64,000 nt of DNA from an uncultured Alistipes sp. (GTDB lineage: Bacteria; Bacteroidota; Bacteroidia; Bacteroidales; Rikenellaceae), in assembly GCF_902388705.1 (NCBI RefSeq), contig NZ_CABMQJ010000001.1, positions 119,188-183,187 on the forward strand, written 5' to 3'. The notes under the pieces are model-generated. The model made no database searches and was not told the DNA's origin. It saw only the letters and a list, made by a program, of their open reading frames with translations. Position 1 is the stretch's first letter. The number at the start of each line of letters is the position of its first letter. Below are positions 7,558-16,044 of this stretch, in pieces. The translations under genes and the position numbers were made by a program.

Positions 7558-10347
7558 TTATAATTTCGTACGCAGGCGGAGGTATTGGCCCGTGTGGCTC
7601 GCCGGGCATTGCTCCAGGTTGCGGGGCGTGCCCTCGAATACGACGTTGCCGCCGCCCGTGCCCGCCTCGGGCCCCAGGTCGACGACCCAGTCGGCGCATT
7701 TGATGACGTCCATGTTGTGCTCCACGACGACGATTGTGTGTCCCCGTTCGATCAGGGCGTTGAATGCCGCCAGCAACTTGTTGATGTCGTGGAAATGGAG
7801 TCCTGTCGTGGGTTCGTCGAAGATGAACATTACGCCGCCCTGCGCGCTGTCCTTGGTGAGGAACGACGCCAGTTTCACGCGCTGGCTCTCGCCGCCCGAA
7901 AGGGTCGACGACGACTGTCCGAGCTTGATGTAGCCCAGCCCCACGTCCTGCAGCGGTTTGAGCCGTTCGACGATGCGCTTGCAGGTCGAGTCCTTCCTGT
8001 CTTCACCGAAGAACGCGATTGCGTCGTCGACGGTCATCTCCAGCACGTCGTAGATTGACTTGCCGCGGTATTTCACCTCGAGGATTTCGTCGCGGAAACG
8101 CCTGCCCCCGCACGCTTCGCAGACCAGTTCGACATCGGCCATGAACTGCATCGAAACCTTGATCACACCCTCGCCCTGGCACTCCTCGCAGCGTCCTCCT
8201 GCGATGTTGAACGAGAACGACGAAGCCCCGAGTCCCGTATGTTGGGCGTAAGGTTGGTCGGCGAACAGTTTGCGGATTTCGTCGTAAGCCTTGATGTAGG
8301 TCACCGGGTTCGAGCGCGACGATTTGCCGATGGGATTCTGGTCGATCATCTCCACCGATTTGAGCAGCTGCACGTTCCCCGTGATGCCGTCGAAATCGCC
8401 CGGCTTGACGCCCGTGTCGAAAAGCATGCGCCGCAGCGCCGGGTAGAGGATGCCCTTTGCAAGCGACGATTTGCCGCTTCCGCTGACGCCCGTGATGCAG
8501 GTCATCACCCCCAGCGGAATCCGTACGTCGATGTTCCGGAGGTTATTTTCGCGGGCTCCTTCGATTGTGATCGAGTTGCTCCAGCCGCGTTCGGTCGCGG
8601 GAGGCGTTATCGAGCGGCGACCGGTCAGGTAGTCGGCCGTCAGGCTCTTCCTGCTTTCGAGCAGCTGGGGCAGCGTGCCGCTGAAAACCACTTCGCCGCC
8701 GTTGTAGCCCGCCTTGGGGCCGATGTCGACGATGTAGTCGGCGGCGCGGATTACCTCCTCCTCGTGCTCGACGACGATGACCGTATTGCCCAGGTCGCGC
8801 AGTTGCTTGAGTACCTTGATGAGCCGGTTGGTGTCGCGCGGATGCAGGCCGATCGAGGGCTCGTCGAGGATGTAGAGCGAGCCCGTGAGGTTGCTGCCCA
8901 GCGAGGTCGAAAGGTTGATGCGCTGGCTTTCGCCGCCCGAGAGGGTCGACGAAAGGCGGTCGAGCGTCAGGTAACCCAACCCTACGTCGGCCAGGTATTG
9001 CAGGCGGTTGCGTATCTCGACCAGGATGCGCGCCGCGGTCTTCGCGTCGTGCTCGTCGAGTTCCAGTCCGTTGAAGAACGGAATCAGTTCGTCGACCGGC
9101 ATTATCACCAAATCGGCAATGGTTTTCCCGCCGACACGTACGTACAGCGCCTCTTTGCGCAGGCGGCTGCCGCCGCATTCGGGGCAGGCGGTCTTGCCCG
9201 TATAGCGGGCCTTCATCACGCGGAACTGGATTTTGCGCCGCTCCGAGTCGATGTAGGCGAAGAAGTCGTCCAGTCCGTGGAAATATTCGTTGCCGCGCCA
9301 CAGCAGCCGTTTCTGCTCCTGCGTCAGCTCATGGAACGGGGTGTGTATCGGGAAATCGAACTTGTAGGCATTCTCCACGAGGCGCTCTTTCCATTTGCGC
9401 ATCGTTTCGCCGCGCCAGCAGGCTATGGCGTCCTCGTAGATGGTTTTGCTCTTGTCGGGGATTACCAGGTCTTCGTCGATGCCGATTACCTTGCCGTAGC
9501 CCTCGCAGCGGGGACATGCCCCCAGCGGGTTGTTGAAACTGAACAGGTGCTCCGTCGGCGGTTCGAACTCGATGCCGTCGGCTTCGAAGCGCGACGAAAA
9601 TTCAGCCGTGCCCCTGTCGCTTATGACCGTGCAGATGCCCTCGCCGTAGGAGAATGCGCGGGCAATCGAATCGCGCAGGCGAGTCTGTGTGTCGTCGTCC
9701 GCCGCGATACGCGCACGATCCACGACCACGAGGATTTCTCCGGCGTCGGTCTTGTCGTCGATGCCGGGCAGGATGTCCTCGATAAGGCGGGTTTCGCCGC
9801 CCGTCCGGACGCGCATCAGGCCGTCGGAGAGCAGCAGCGTGAGTTTCTCGATGATGCCCTGCCCCGGGCTCAGTACGAGCGGTGCGGCGATGACGACGCG
9901 GCTGCCCTCGCCCAGCCCTTGGATGTAGGCCGCCACGTCGTCCACGCTGTAACAGCGCACCTCCTGTCCCGATACGGGCGAATAGGTGTGGCCGGTGCGG
10001 GCGAACAGCAGTTTCAGGTAGTCGTATATCTCGGTCGTGGTGCCTACCGTCGAACGGGGATTGCGCGTGTTGACTTTCTGCTCGATGGCGATGGCCGGCG
10101 CAATGCCCGAGATGATGTCCACGTCGGGTTTGTTGATTTTCCCGAGGAACTGGCGGGCATATGCCGAGAGGCTCTCGACATAGCGGCGCTGTCCTTCGGC
10201 GAAGATCGTGTCGAAAGCCAGCGTAGACTTTCCCGAGCCCGAGAGGCCCGTGACGACGACCAGTTTGTCGTGCGGAATTTCCACCTCGATGTTCTTGAGG
10301 TTGTGAACCCGCGCACCTTTGATATATATCGAATTTTCGTGTGCCAT
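7558..10347 (-). CDS. uvrA: Excinuclease ABC subunit A
   Basis: 929 residues, close to the ~940 of E. coli UvrA. Two ABC ATPase halves are visible: Walker A GLSGSGKSTLAFDT and GVSGSGKSSLAKG, and signature LSGGESQR in both. The zinc-binding cysteine pairs CPRC...CPECGG and CEECQGEG...CEACGG are intact. UvrA dimers find bulky DNA lesions and load UvrB in nucleotide excision repair. The start overlaps the stop of the YigZ-like gene (TAATG), showing translational coupling in this operon. uvrB and uvrC are not in the window. Confidence 0.98.
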   Translation of the reverse strand: MAHENSIYIKGARVHNLKNIEVEIPHDKLVVVTGLSGSGKSTLAFDTIFAEGQRRYVESLSAYARQFLGKINKPDVDIISGIAPAIAIEQKVNTRNPRSTVGTTTEIYDYLKLLFARTGHTYSPVSGQEVRCYSVDDVAAYIQGLGEGSRVVIAAPLVLSPGQGIIEKLTLLLSDGLMRVRTGGETRLIEDILPGIDDKTDAGEILVVVDRARIAADDDTQTRLRDSIARAFSYGEGICTVISDRGTAEFSSRFEADGIEFEPPTEHLFSFNNPLGACPRCEGYGKVIGIDEDLVIPDKSKTIYEDAIACWRGETMRKWKERLVENAYKFDFPIHTPFHELTQEQKRLLWRGNEYFHGLDDFFAYIDSERRKIQFRVMKARYTGKTACPECGGSRLRKEALYVRVGGKTIADLVIMPVDELIPFFNGLELDEHDAKTAARILVEIRNRLQYLADVGLGYLTLDRLSSTLSGGESQRINLSTSLGSNLTGSLYILDEPSIGLHPRDTNRLIKVLKQLRDLGNTVIVVEHEEEVIRAADYIVDIGPKAGYNGGEVVFSGTLPQLLESRKSLTADYLTGRRSITPPATERGWSNSITIEGARENNLRNIDVRIPLGVMTCITGVSGSGKSSLAKGILYPALRRMLFDTGVKPGDFDGITGNVQLLKSVEMIDQNPIGKSSRSNPVTYIKAYDEIRKLFADQPYAQHTGLGASSFSFNIAGGRCEECQGEGVIKVSMQFMADVELVCEACGGRRFRDEILEVKYRGKSIYDVLEMTVDDAIAFFGEDRKDSTCKRIVERLKPLQDVGLGYIKLGQSSSTLSGGESQRVKLASFLTKDSAQGGVMFIFDEPTTGLHFHDINKLLAAFNALIERGHTIVVVEHNMDVIKCADWVVDLGPEAGTGGGNVVFEGTPRNLEQCPASHTGQYLRLRTKL

Positions 10348-10952
10348 TATTCGTTTTCGGGGAGCGAGCCCCCGGCTTTTTTCAGTTTTTCAATCAGTCC
10401 CGCGGCGCGGCTCTCGCGGATGGTGAGCACCATCGTGCAGAGGTTGTCGAACTCCTGCGATACGATTTTGGGCTGCTCGTCTTTGATAACGCGCATGATG
10501 TCGTTCATGACGATGTAGGGAAAATCCACCCGGACGGTACGGTCGACGGTACGCCGTACAACCTCGGCCGCAGCGATTGCTTCGGCCGCCGACTCCTTGT
10601 AGGCCGCAATCAGCCCCGGGACGCCGAGCTTCGTGCCGCCGAAGTAGCGGACGACGACGATGAGGCAGTCCGTCAAATCGTTCGACAGGAGCTGCCCGAG
10701 GATCGGCCTGCCCGCCGTGCCCGAAGGCTCCCCGTCGTCGTTGGCGCGGAAACTTGCGCCTGCGGGCCCCAGCCGCCATGCATAGCAGTGGTGTGTGGCG
10801 TCGTAGTACTTTTTGCGCAGGCCGTCGAGTATTTCGCGTATCTGCCCTTCGCACTGCACGGGATAGGCAAAGGAGAGGAATTTGCTGCTCCGCTCCCTCG
10901 ATGCCGCCTCGGCCGCCGCCGCGATTGTCAGATAGCTGTCCTCGGCCTCCAC
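10347..10952 (-). CDS. YigZ/IMPACT family protein (UPF0029)
   Basis: 201 residues with the two-part IMPACT fold. The hallmark is the N-terminal domain with GSKFLSFAYPV-like start (here SSKFLSFAYPV), DDGEPSGTAGRPIL and VVRYFGGTKLG. The start is taken as GTG at 10952, two bases after the lepB stop, giving MEAEDSYLTI, which matches the family N terminus. An ATG at 11015 would extend into lepB and adds non-family sequence. Eukaryotic homologues affect Gcn2 signalling; bacterial members are linked to translation or nucleic-acid binding, without a settled role. Confidence 0.88.
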   Translation of the reverse strand: MEAEDSYLTIAAAAEAASRERSSKFLSFAYPVQCEGQIREILDGLRKKYYDATHHCYAWRLGPAGASFRANDDGEPSGTAGRPILGQLLSNDLTDCLIVVVRYFGGTKLGVPGLIAAYKESAAEAIAAAEVVRRTVDRTVRVDFPYIVMNDIMRVIKDEQPKIVSQEFDNLCTMVLTIRESRAAGLIEKLKKAGGSLPENE

Positions 10953-10953
10953 C

Positions 10954-12306
10954 CTACCGTACCTTTTTGAAAAGACGATCCCAGCGAATATTCGACGGGA
11001 ACGACTTGTTCGCATCGAGGGACAGCCATACGAACGAAGCCTTGCCCACGATGTGGTCTTCGGGTACGAAGCCCCAGAACCGCGAGTCGGCCGAGTTGTG
11101 GCGGTTGTCGCCCATCATCCAGTAGTAGTCCATGGCGAACGTATAGCTGTCGGCCTCGGTGCCGTCGATGTAGATTTTGCCGTCGCGCTCCGCCAGATCG
11201 TGTCCCTCGTAAGCTTCGATGATGCGGCGGTAGAGCGGCAGGTTTTCCGTGGTCAGGGCCACCGTGGCGCCCTTTTGCGGAATCCAGATCGGCCCGTAGT
11301 TGTCCTGGCTCCAGCGCGGCTCCGCCCACTGCGGGAATACGTCCGTGTTGGGGGTGAAGATATAGCGGCGCAACGAGATCACGTTGTCCAGCGCCTTGAC
11401 CTTTTCGGCCGCCTCGTCGGTGAGGAACATGTAGTATACCGAGCCGTTGCCGGTGTATTCCGTGATGCCGAGGTTGTCGATGGCGTATTGCGAGAGCGGC
11501 GACGATACCTGCACGATGTACTGGTATTGCTTGCCCGGGATGGGTTCCTGCGGCGATCCGTTCACCCACACCTGTCCGTCGCGCACCTCGAGCGAATCGC
11601 CCGGGACGGCGACGCAGCGCTTGATGTAGTTCTCACGCTTGTCCACGGGGCGGCTGACGATGGTGTATTTCTCGGCGAGGCGCTTGCGCCCCTCCTCCCT
11701 GCCGAACGACTCCTCGTAGCCGCGCAGCACGTCGTAGTAGGTCACGGCCTGGTTTTCGAGCAGTACGGTATCCCCGGCCGGGAAGTTGAATACGACCACG
11801 TCGTTGCGTTTGATTTTGCGCAGCCCCTTGAGCCGGTGGTACGGCCATTTGACCGCTTCGGAGAACGATTTTTTCGTCTGCGAGAACGGCATCGTGTGGT
11901 GCACGAACGGGAACGACAGCGGCGTGTTGGGCATCTGCGGCCCGTAGGTCACCTTGCTCACGTAGAGGTAGTCGCCTATGAGCAGCGACTTTTCCATCGA
12001 CGAGGTCGGGATGACGTACATCTGGAACACGAAAATGTGCACCAGCGACGCCACGACCGTGGCGAAAATGATGGCGTTGACCCACTCGTAGACGGTTTTG
12101 TAGGTCTTGCTCCGCTGGCAGAGGCGCACGTTGTGGCACCAGACGTAGCGGTAGAAGAATTTCGAGATGTAGAGGTCGAAAATCACGACGAGGCCCAACA
12201 GCAGCCAGAGGTTGCCCGTCCATACGACGAACCACAGCGTGTAGAGCAGCGAGGCGAGCGCGAAGCCGACCCATTTGTTTCGGAAGAATGCTTTGATCTT
12301 ACCCAT
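10954..12306 (-). CDS. lepB: Signal peptidase I (S26 family)
   Basis: 450 residues, longer than typical because of the large insert common in Bacteroidetes. An N-terminal hydrophobic segment (about 12-38) and a second (about 75-95) anchor it in the inner membrane. The catalytic Ser box is YVIPTSSMEKSLL. The Lys box is in RCVAVPGDSLEV (preceded by YIK), and the C-terminal box is MMGDNRHNSADSRFWG. It removes signal peptides from secreted proteins. Its start is 9 bp from the dapB stop, and its stop lies one base from the next gene's GTG. Confidence 0.96.
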   Translation of the reverse strand: MGKIKAFFRNKWVGFALASLLYTLWFVVWTGNLWLLLGLVVIFDLYISKFFYRYVWCHNVRLCQRSKTYKTVYEWVNAIIFATVVASLVHIFVFQMYVIPTSSMEKSLLIGDYLYVSKVTYGPQMPNTPLSFPFVHHTMPFSQTKKSFSEAVKWPYHRLKGLRKIKRNDVVVFNFPAGDTVLLENQAVTYYDVLRGYEESFGREEGRKRLAEKYTIVSRPVDKRENYIKRCVAVPGDSLEVRDGQVWVNGSPQEPIPGKQYQYIVQVSSPLSQYAIDNLGITEYTGNGSVYYMFLTDEAAEKVKALDNVISLRRYIFTPNTDVFPQWAEPRWSQDNYGPIWIPQKGATVALTTENLPLYRRIIEAYEGHDLAERDGKIYIDGTEADSYTFAMDYYWMMGDNRHNSADSRFWGFVPEDHIVGKASFVWLSLDANKSFPSNIRWDRLFKKVR

Positions 12307-12315
12307 ATTCGTATC

Positions 12316-13071
12316 TTATTTCAGCAGGTCGTCCATCGAGTAGACGCCCTGTTTGCCGCAAAGGAATTCGGCAGCTATTACAGCTCCCATTGCTAACGTA
12401 CGGCGGTTCTTAATCGTATGTTTGAGCTCGAGAATATCGTCCGCCGATTCGTAGGTCACGGTGTGGATACCCGGTACCATGCCCTCGCGTACGGAGCCGA
12501 TTACGACCTGTTCCGCCGCCGCGTTGGCAGGTTCCCCGATTCGGTTGGTCGCATGTTCGATGCCCGGGGCGTAGTTCACCCAGGCCGTTTTGTCGTGCAG
12601 GCCGTCGATGACGCCCTCGGCCAGCGTGATGGCCGTACCGCTCGGCGCGTCTTTTTTCTGGGTGTGGTGCACCTCTTCGATGCGTACGCCGTAGCCGCCC
12701 ACGCGGTCGATCATCTCCGCCAGCTGGCGGTTGAGGCGGAACATCAGGTTGACGCCCAGGCAATAGTTCGAGGCGTAGAACAGCGCTCCGCCCTTTTCGC
12801 GGCACAGCTCCTGCAACTCCTGCAGGCGGTCCGTCCAGCCCGTCGTGCCGCTCACCACGGGAGTGGCGTTCTCGATGCAGGTGCGGATATTGCCGTAGGC
12901 CGTCGTGGGCATGGTGAATTCCAGTGCCACGTCTACGCCGGCGAGATTCGCGGCGTTCAGGTCGGCCGTATTGTCGTTGTCGATTACGAGTGCAACGCTG
13001 TGGCCGCGTTCGAGGAGTATCTTCTCGATTTCGCGGCCCATCTTGCCGTAACCTATGATAGCTGCTTTCAT
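12316..13071 (-). CDS. dapB: 4-hydroxy-tetrahydrodipicolinate reductase
   Basis: 251 residues. The NAD(P)-binding start is MKAAIIGYGKMGREIE, the substrate-binding signature is EVHHTQKKDAPSGTA with catalytic His and Lys, and the SGTTGW motif is present. It reduces 4-hydroxy-tetrahydrodipicolinate in the diaminopimelate/lysine pathway, feeding peptidoglycan. The start at 13071 gives the canonical N terminus and sits 36 bp downstream of a perfect -7 box; an in-frame upstream extension would cross that promoter. It is the first gene of an eight-gene operon that also makes signal peptidase. Confidence 0.96.
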   Translation of the reverse strand: MKAAIIGYGKMGREIEKILLERGHSVALVIDNDNTADLNAANLAGVDVALEFTMPTTAYGNIRTCIENATPVVSGTTGWTDRLQELQELCREKGGALFYASNYCLGVNLMFRLNRQLAEMIDRVGGYGVRIEEVHHTQKKDAPSGTAITLAEGVIDGLHDKTAWVNYAPGIEHATNRIGEPANAAAEQVVIGSVREGMVPGIHTVTYESADDILELKHTIKNRRTLAMGAVIAAEFLCGKQGVYSMDDLLK

Positions 13072-13106
13072 GATTTTTCCGGATTTTATAGTCGTGCAAA
13101 TTCGTA

Positions 13107-13138
13107 CAAAGATAATACAACGCGCGCGCACTGCCAAA
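13107..13138 (-). promoter_or_regulatory. Promoter of the dapB-lepB-yigZ-uvrA-... operon
   Basis: Read on the minus strand, TATCTTTG (13114-13107) is a perfect -7 box and TTTG (13138-13135) a -33 box, with a 20-bp spacer. Transcription should start near 13101, leaving a leader of about 30 bases before dapB. Confidence 0.75.
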
Positions 13139-13424
13139 TTTATTTGATTCCGGCCGGACAGTCCGTTTATTTTCTGTAAGAAAATAGGATTTCCGGGTTC
13201 GGTGCTTCCTCCTGATATTCCGCCTGTCCTGCCGCTATCCAATCCTGCTTCGCCGGTTCTCTATACGGTGCTTGCGGCCAGCCCTGCTCCGTGCTGTTCC
13301 GTCCGTCTGTCCTGATGCACCTCTCACCGGCCTGCCCGCGGATTCGGTTTCGCACCGGATGCCGGAAAAAGATGTGATTTCGGCACGAAAATGCGAAATA
13401 CTTCTTTATTTGGAAAATAATCGT
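13139..13424. other. Intergenic region between divergent dapB and aspA units
   Basis: I see no credible gene here. Short open frames in the region have no family resemblance. The right edge is AT-rich and leads into a weak aspA promoter: TAACTTTC at 13425-13432, one mismatch to TAnnTTTG. Confidence 0.5.
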
Positions 13425-13432
13425 TAACTTTC
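13425..13432 (+). promoter_or_regulatory. Candidate -7 box for aspA
   Basis: TAACTTTC matches TAnnTTTG at 7 of 8 positions and lies 62 bp before the aspA start. I found no convincing -33 partner. An alternative, TTTATTTG at about 13405, also matches 7 of 8. Confidence 0.35.
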
Positions 13433-13494
13433 TGGTGCTTTCGTGTTATGAACCGGAATACAAACAAGCCATAAACTTTAATATTGTAAGCGAT

Positions 13495-14925
13495 ATGAAA
13501 AAAGAACCACAGAAAACACGCACCGAATGCGACCTGATAGGCTGCATCGAAGTGCCGGACGATGTGCTGTACGGCGTACAGACCATGCGCGGACTGGAGA
13601 ATTTCCCCATCAGCAAGTTCCGCCTGTGCGAGTACCCGCTATTTATCGAGGGGCTCGCAACCGTGAAACTGGGCGCTGCCATCGCCAACCACGACATGGG
13701 GCTGCTCTCCGACGAGTTGTTCGATGCGATTTCGCAGGCCTGCCGCGAAATCATGGCCGGGAAATTCCACGAATTCTTTCCCGTGGACATGATTCAGGGC
13801 GGCGCAGGGACTACGACCAACATGAACGCCAACGAGGTCATTGCCAACCGGGCGCTGGAAATCATGGGGCACCGTCGCGGCGAATACCAGTACTGCTCGC
13901 CCAACGATCACGTCAACTGCTCGCAGTCGACCAACGACGCCTATCCGTCGGCCATCCACCTCGGGCTTTACGCTACGCACCTCGAACTGCGAAAACATCT
14001 CGAAGAACTGATTGCGGCTTTCGCGCGTAAGGGCGACGAGTTTGCCGGCGTACTCAAGATGGGGCGTACGCAGCTGCAGGACGCCGTGCCGATGACCCTC
14101 GGGCAGACGTTCCACGGTTTTGCGAGCGTCCTGCGGGGCGAAGTCGACAATCTCGACCATGCGGCGCAGGAGTTCCTGTCGATTAATATGGGCGCTACGG
14201 CCATCGGTACGGGCATCTGCGCCGAACCGGGATATGCCGAGCGCTGTACGACAGCCATCAGGGAGATTACCGGCTGGGACGTGAAGCTGGCCGAAGACCT
14301 CGTGGGCGCCACATCCGACACGGTATGCATGGTCGGGTACTCTTCCGCCATGAAGCGCATCGCGTCGAAGATGAACAAGATATGCAACGACTTGCGGCTG
14401 CTGTCTTCGGGCCCCCGCTGCGGCTTGGGCGAATTCAACCTTCCGGCGCGCCAGCCCGGTTCGTCGATTATGCCCGGCAAGGTCAATCCCGTGATTCCCG
14501 AGGTGATGAACCAGATTGCATTCAAGGTCATCGGCAACGAGCTTTGCGTGACGATGGCCGACGAGGCGGCGCAGATGGAGCTGAACGCCATGGAACCGGT
14601 GATGGCGCAATGCTGTTTCGAGTCGGCGGAACTGCTCATTAACGGGTTCGATACGCTGCGCATACGTTGTGTCGAGGGTATCACGGCCAACGGGGAGAAG
14701 TGCCTGCAATACGTTCACAACAGCATCGGCGTGGTGACGGCGCTCAACCCGATTATCGGTTACAAGAATTCTACGAAAATAGCCAAGGAGGCGCTGGAAA
14801 CCGGCCGAGGCGTTTACGAACTGGTGCTCGAGCATGGAATATTGAGCCGGGAGGAACTCGACGAGGTGCTCAAGCCCGAGAATATGATTCGTCCCGTGAA
14901 ACTCGACATAAAACCGCGCCATTAA
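13495..14925 (+). CDS. aspA: Aspartate ammonia-lyase (aspartase)
   Basis: 476 residues from the ATG at 13495, whose start MKKEPQKTRTECDLIG fits the family. The fumarase/aspartase superfamily signature GSSIMPGKVNPVIPEV contains the catalytic Ser loop. The substrate segments GRTQLQDAVPMTLGQ and NCSQSTNDAYPSA are present. It deaminates aspartate to fumarate and ammonia; in anaerobic Bacteroidales this feeds fumarate respiration. Aspartase is preferred to fumarase C because of the residues around TMRGLENFPIS and PGKVNPVIPEVMNQ. An in-frame upstream extension exists but overlaps the promoter region. Confidence 0.92.
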   Translation: MKKEPQKTRTECDLIGCIEVPDDVLYGVQTMRGLENFPISKFRLCEYPLFIEGLATVKLGAAIANHDMGLLSDELFDAISQACREIMAGKFHEFFPVDMIQGGAGTTTNMNANEVIANRALEIMGHRRGEYQYCSPNDHVNCSQSTNDAYPSAIHLGLYATHLELRKHLEELIAAFARKGDEFAGVLKMGRTQLQDAVPMTLGQTFHGFASVLRGEVDNLDHAAQEFLSINMGATAIGTGICAEPGYAERCTTAIREITGWDVKLAEDLVGATSDTVCMVGYSSAMKRIASKMNKICNDLRLLSSGPRCGLGEFNLPARQPGSSIMPGKVNPVIPEVMNQIAFKVIGNELCVTMADEAAQMELNAMEPVMAQCCFESAELLINGFDTLRIRCVEGITANGEKCLQYVHNSIGVVTALNPIIGYKNSTKIAKEALETGRGVYELVLEHGILSREELDEVLKPENMIRPVKLDIKPRH

Positions 14926-14938
14926 TTCGATTTTTTTG

Positions 14939-14946
14939 TATTTTTG
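14939..14946 (+). promoter_or_regulatory. -7 box of the truA promoter
   Basis: TATTTTTG is a perfect match to TAnnTTTG, placed just after the aspA stop. Transcription would start near 14953, giving truA a leader of only about 14 bases. truA can therefore be expressed independently of aspA. No clear -33 box is seen. Confidence 0.55.
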
Positions 14947-14966
14947 CGCAAACCTCTTTTGTCGCG

Positions 14967-15731
14967 ATGCGTTATTTCCTGGAACTTCGATACAACGGAG
15001 CTGCCTACTGCGGTTGGCAGCGGCAGCCCGACATGCCGTCGGTGCAGCAGACGCTCGAGCAGGCGCTCTCTACCCTGCTGCGCGAGCAGATCGAAGTGAC
15101 GGGGGCGGGACGCACCGATACGGGCGTGAACGCTTCTTACTACGTGGCGCATTTCGATTGCCGTGAGCCTGTGTCCGATACGGCGCAGCTGATCTACAAG
15201 CTGAATTTCCTGCTTCCGGGCGACATCGCCGCGGGGAGCCTGACGCCTGTGGACGACGGTTCCCACGCCCGTTTCGGCGCCCGGGAGCGTGAATACCGCT
15301 ATTTCGTCGAACCGCGCAAGAATCCCTTTACGCGGGGTACGACGTGGCAGTATTACGTGCCGCTGGATGTCGGGCGGATGAACGAAGCGGCCGCAGCGTT
15401 GCGGGAGTACGACGATTTCACGTCGTTCGCCAAGCTCAATTCGAATAACAAGACCAATATCTGCCGCGTGATGCATGCCGCATGGTCGGTCGACGCACAC
15501 GGCGTGTTATGCTTTACGATTCGCGCCGACCGCTTCCTGCGCAATATGGTGCGCGCCGTGGTCGGCACGCTGGTCGACGTGGGGCGCGGGCGTTACACCC
15601 CGCAGCAGTTCCGGGAGATTGTCGAAAGCCGCGATTTATCGCGGTCGAGCGGCGGCGCTCCGGCGCAGGGGCTCTTTTTGAGCGACGTGGTGTATCCGGC
15701 GGAGGTTTTCGAACGAAAAATGTTTTACTAA
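14967..15731 (+). CDS. truA: tRNA pseudouridine(38-40) synthase TruA
   Basis: 254 residues. The catalytic loop GAGRTDTGVNA holds the conserved Asp that attacks the uridine. The N-terminal MRYFLELRYNGAAYCGWQRQ and the C-terminal ADRFLRNMVRAVVGTLVDVG are family hallmarks. It modifies positions 38-40 in the anticodon arm of many tRNAs. The start at 14967 is chosen because it gives the canonical N terminus and follows the -7 box; the frame extends upstream only inside aspA. Confidence 0.96.
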   Translation: MRYFLELRYNGAAYCGWQRQPDMPSVQQTLEQALSTLLREQIEVTGAGRTDTGVNASYYVAHFDCREPVSDTAQLIYKLNFLLPGDIAAGSLTPVDDGSHARFGAREREYRYFVEPRKNPFTRGTTWQYYVPLDVGRMNEAAAALREYDDFTSFAKLNSNNKTNICRVMHAAWSVDAHGVLCFTIRADRFLRNMVRAVVGTLVDVGRGRYTPQQFREIVESRDLSRSSGGAPAQGLFLSDVVYPAEVFERKMFY

Positions 15732-15751
15732 CTTTAAAAATATTTAAGGCT

Positions 15752-15940
15752 ATGATTGGAACTATTATTTGGCTGATCGGTGTCGCTTGTGCGATTTGGT
15801 GTGTGATGGACATCTTCAAGAAGAACATCTCGACTGCCGGCAAGATTATCGCTTCGCTCGTGGTATTGCTGACCAGTTGGCTGGGCCTTGCCGTTTATTA
15901 TTTCTACGCCAAGGATCACCTGCAGGAGTGGTTTAAGTGA
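15752..15940 (+). CDS. Small two-helix membrane protein (PLDc_N-like)
   Basis: 62 residues starting MIGTIIWLIGVA. Two hydrophobic helices (about 3-20 and 32-51) are separated by a short charged loop DIFKKNISTAGK. The K-I-I-x-S-L...G-x-x-x-Y-Y pattern resembles the PLDc_N membrane domain that precedes phospholipase D/cardiolipin synthase enzymes, here standing alone. It lies 20 bp after truA and before a terminator, so it is probably co-transcribed. The function is unknown, and the domain call is tentative. Confidence 0.7.
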   Translation: MIGTIIWLIGVACAIWCVMDIFKKNISTAGKIIASLVVLLTSWLGLAVYYFYAKDHLQEWFK

Positions 15941-15961
15941 GAATTGAAAAGAATTGAAACG

Positions 15962-15992
15962 AGGAAGGTTCCGTTGCGGGCCTTCCTTTTTT
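15962..15992 (+). terminator. Terminator after the truA-small membrane protein unit
   Basis: Stem AGGAAGG (15962-15968) with CCTTCCT (15981-15987), followed by a T-run to 15992. Confidence 0.85.
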
Positions 15993-15994
15993 AT

Positions 15995-16025
15995 TTTGAT
16001 ATTGGGAATTAAATGTCTATATTTG
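15995..16025 (+). promoter_or_regulatory. Promoter of the sensor histidine kinase gene
   Basis: TTTG at 15995-15998 and a perfect -7 box TATATTTG at 16018-16025 are separated by 19 bp. The ATG of the kinase is 20 bp downstream. Confidence 0.7.
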
Positions 16026-16044
16026 ATAGCCAATTCCAACTTGT

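Noticed and set aside
13167..13355. 62-codon minus-strand open frame in the dapB-aspA gap
   Set aside because: Low-complexity, charged product with no family resemblance, and no promoter placed for it.
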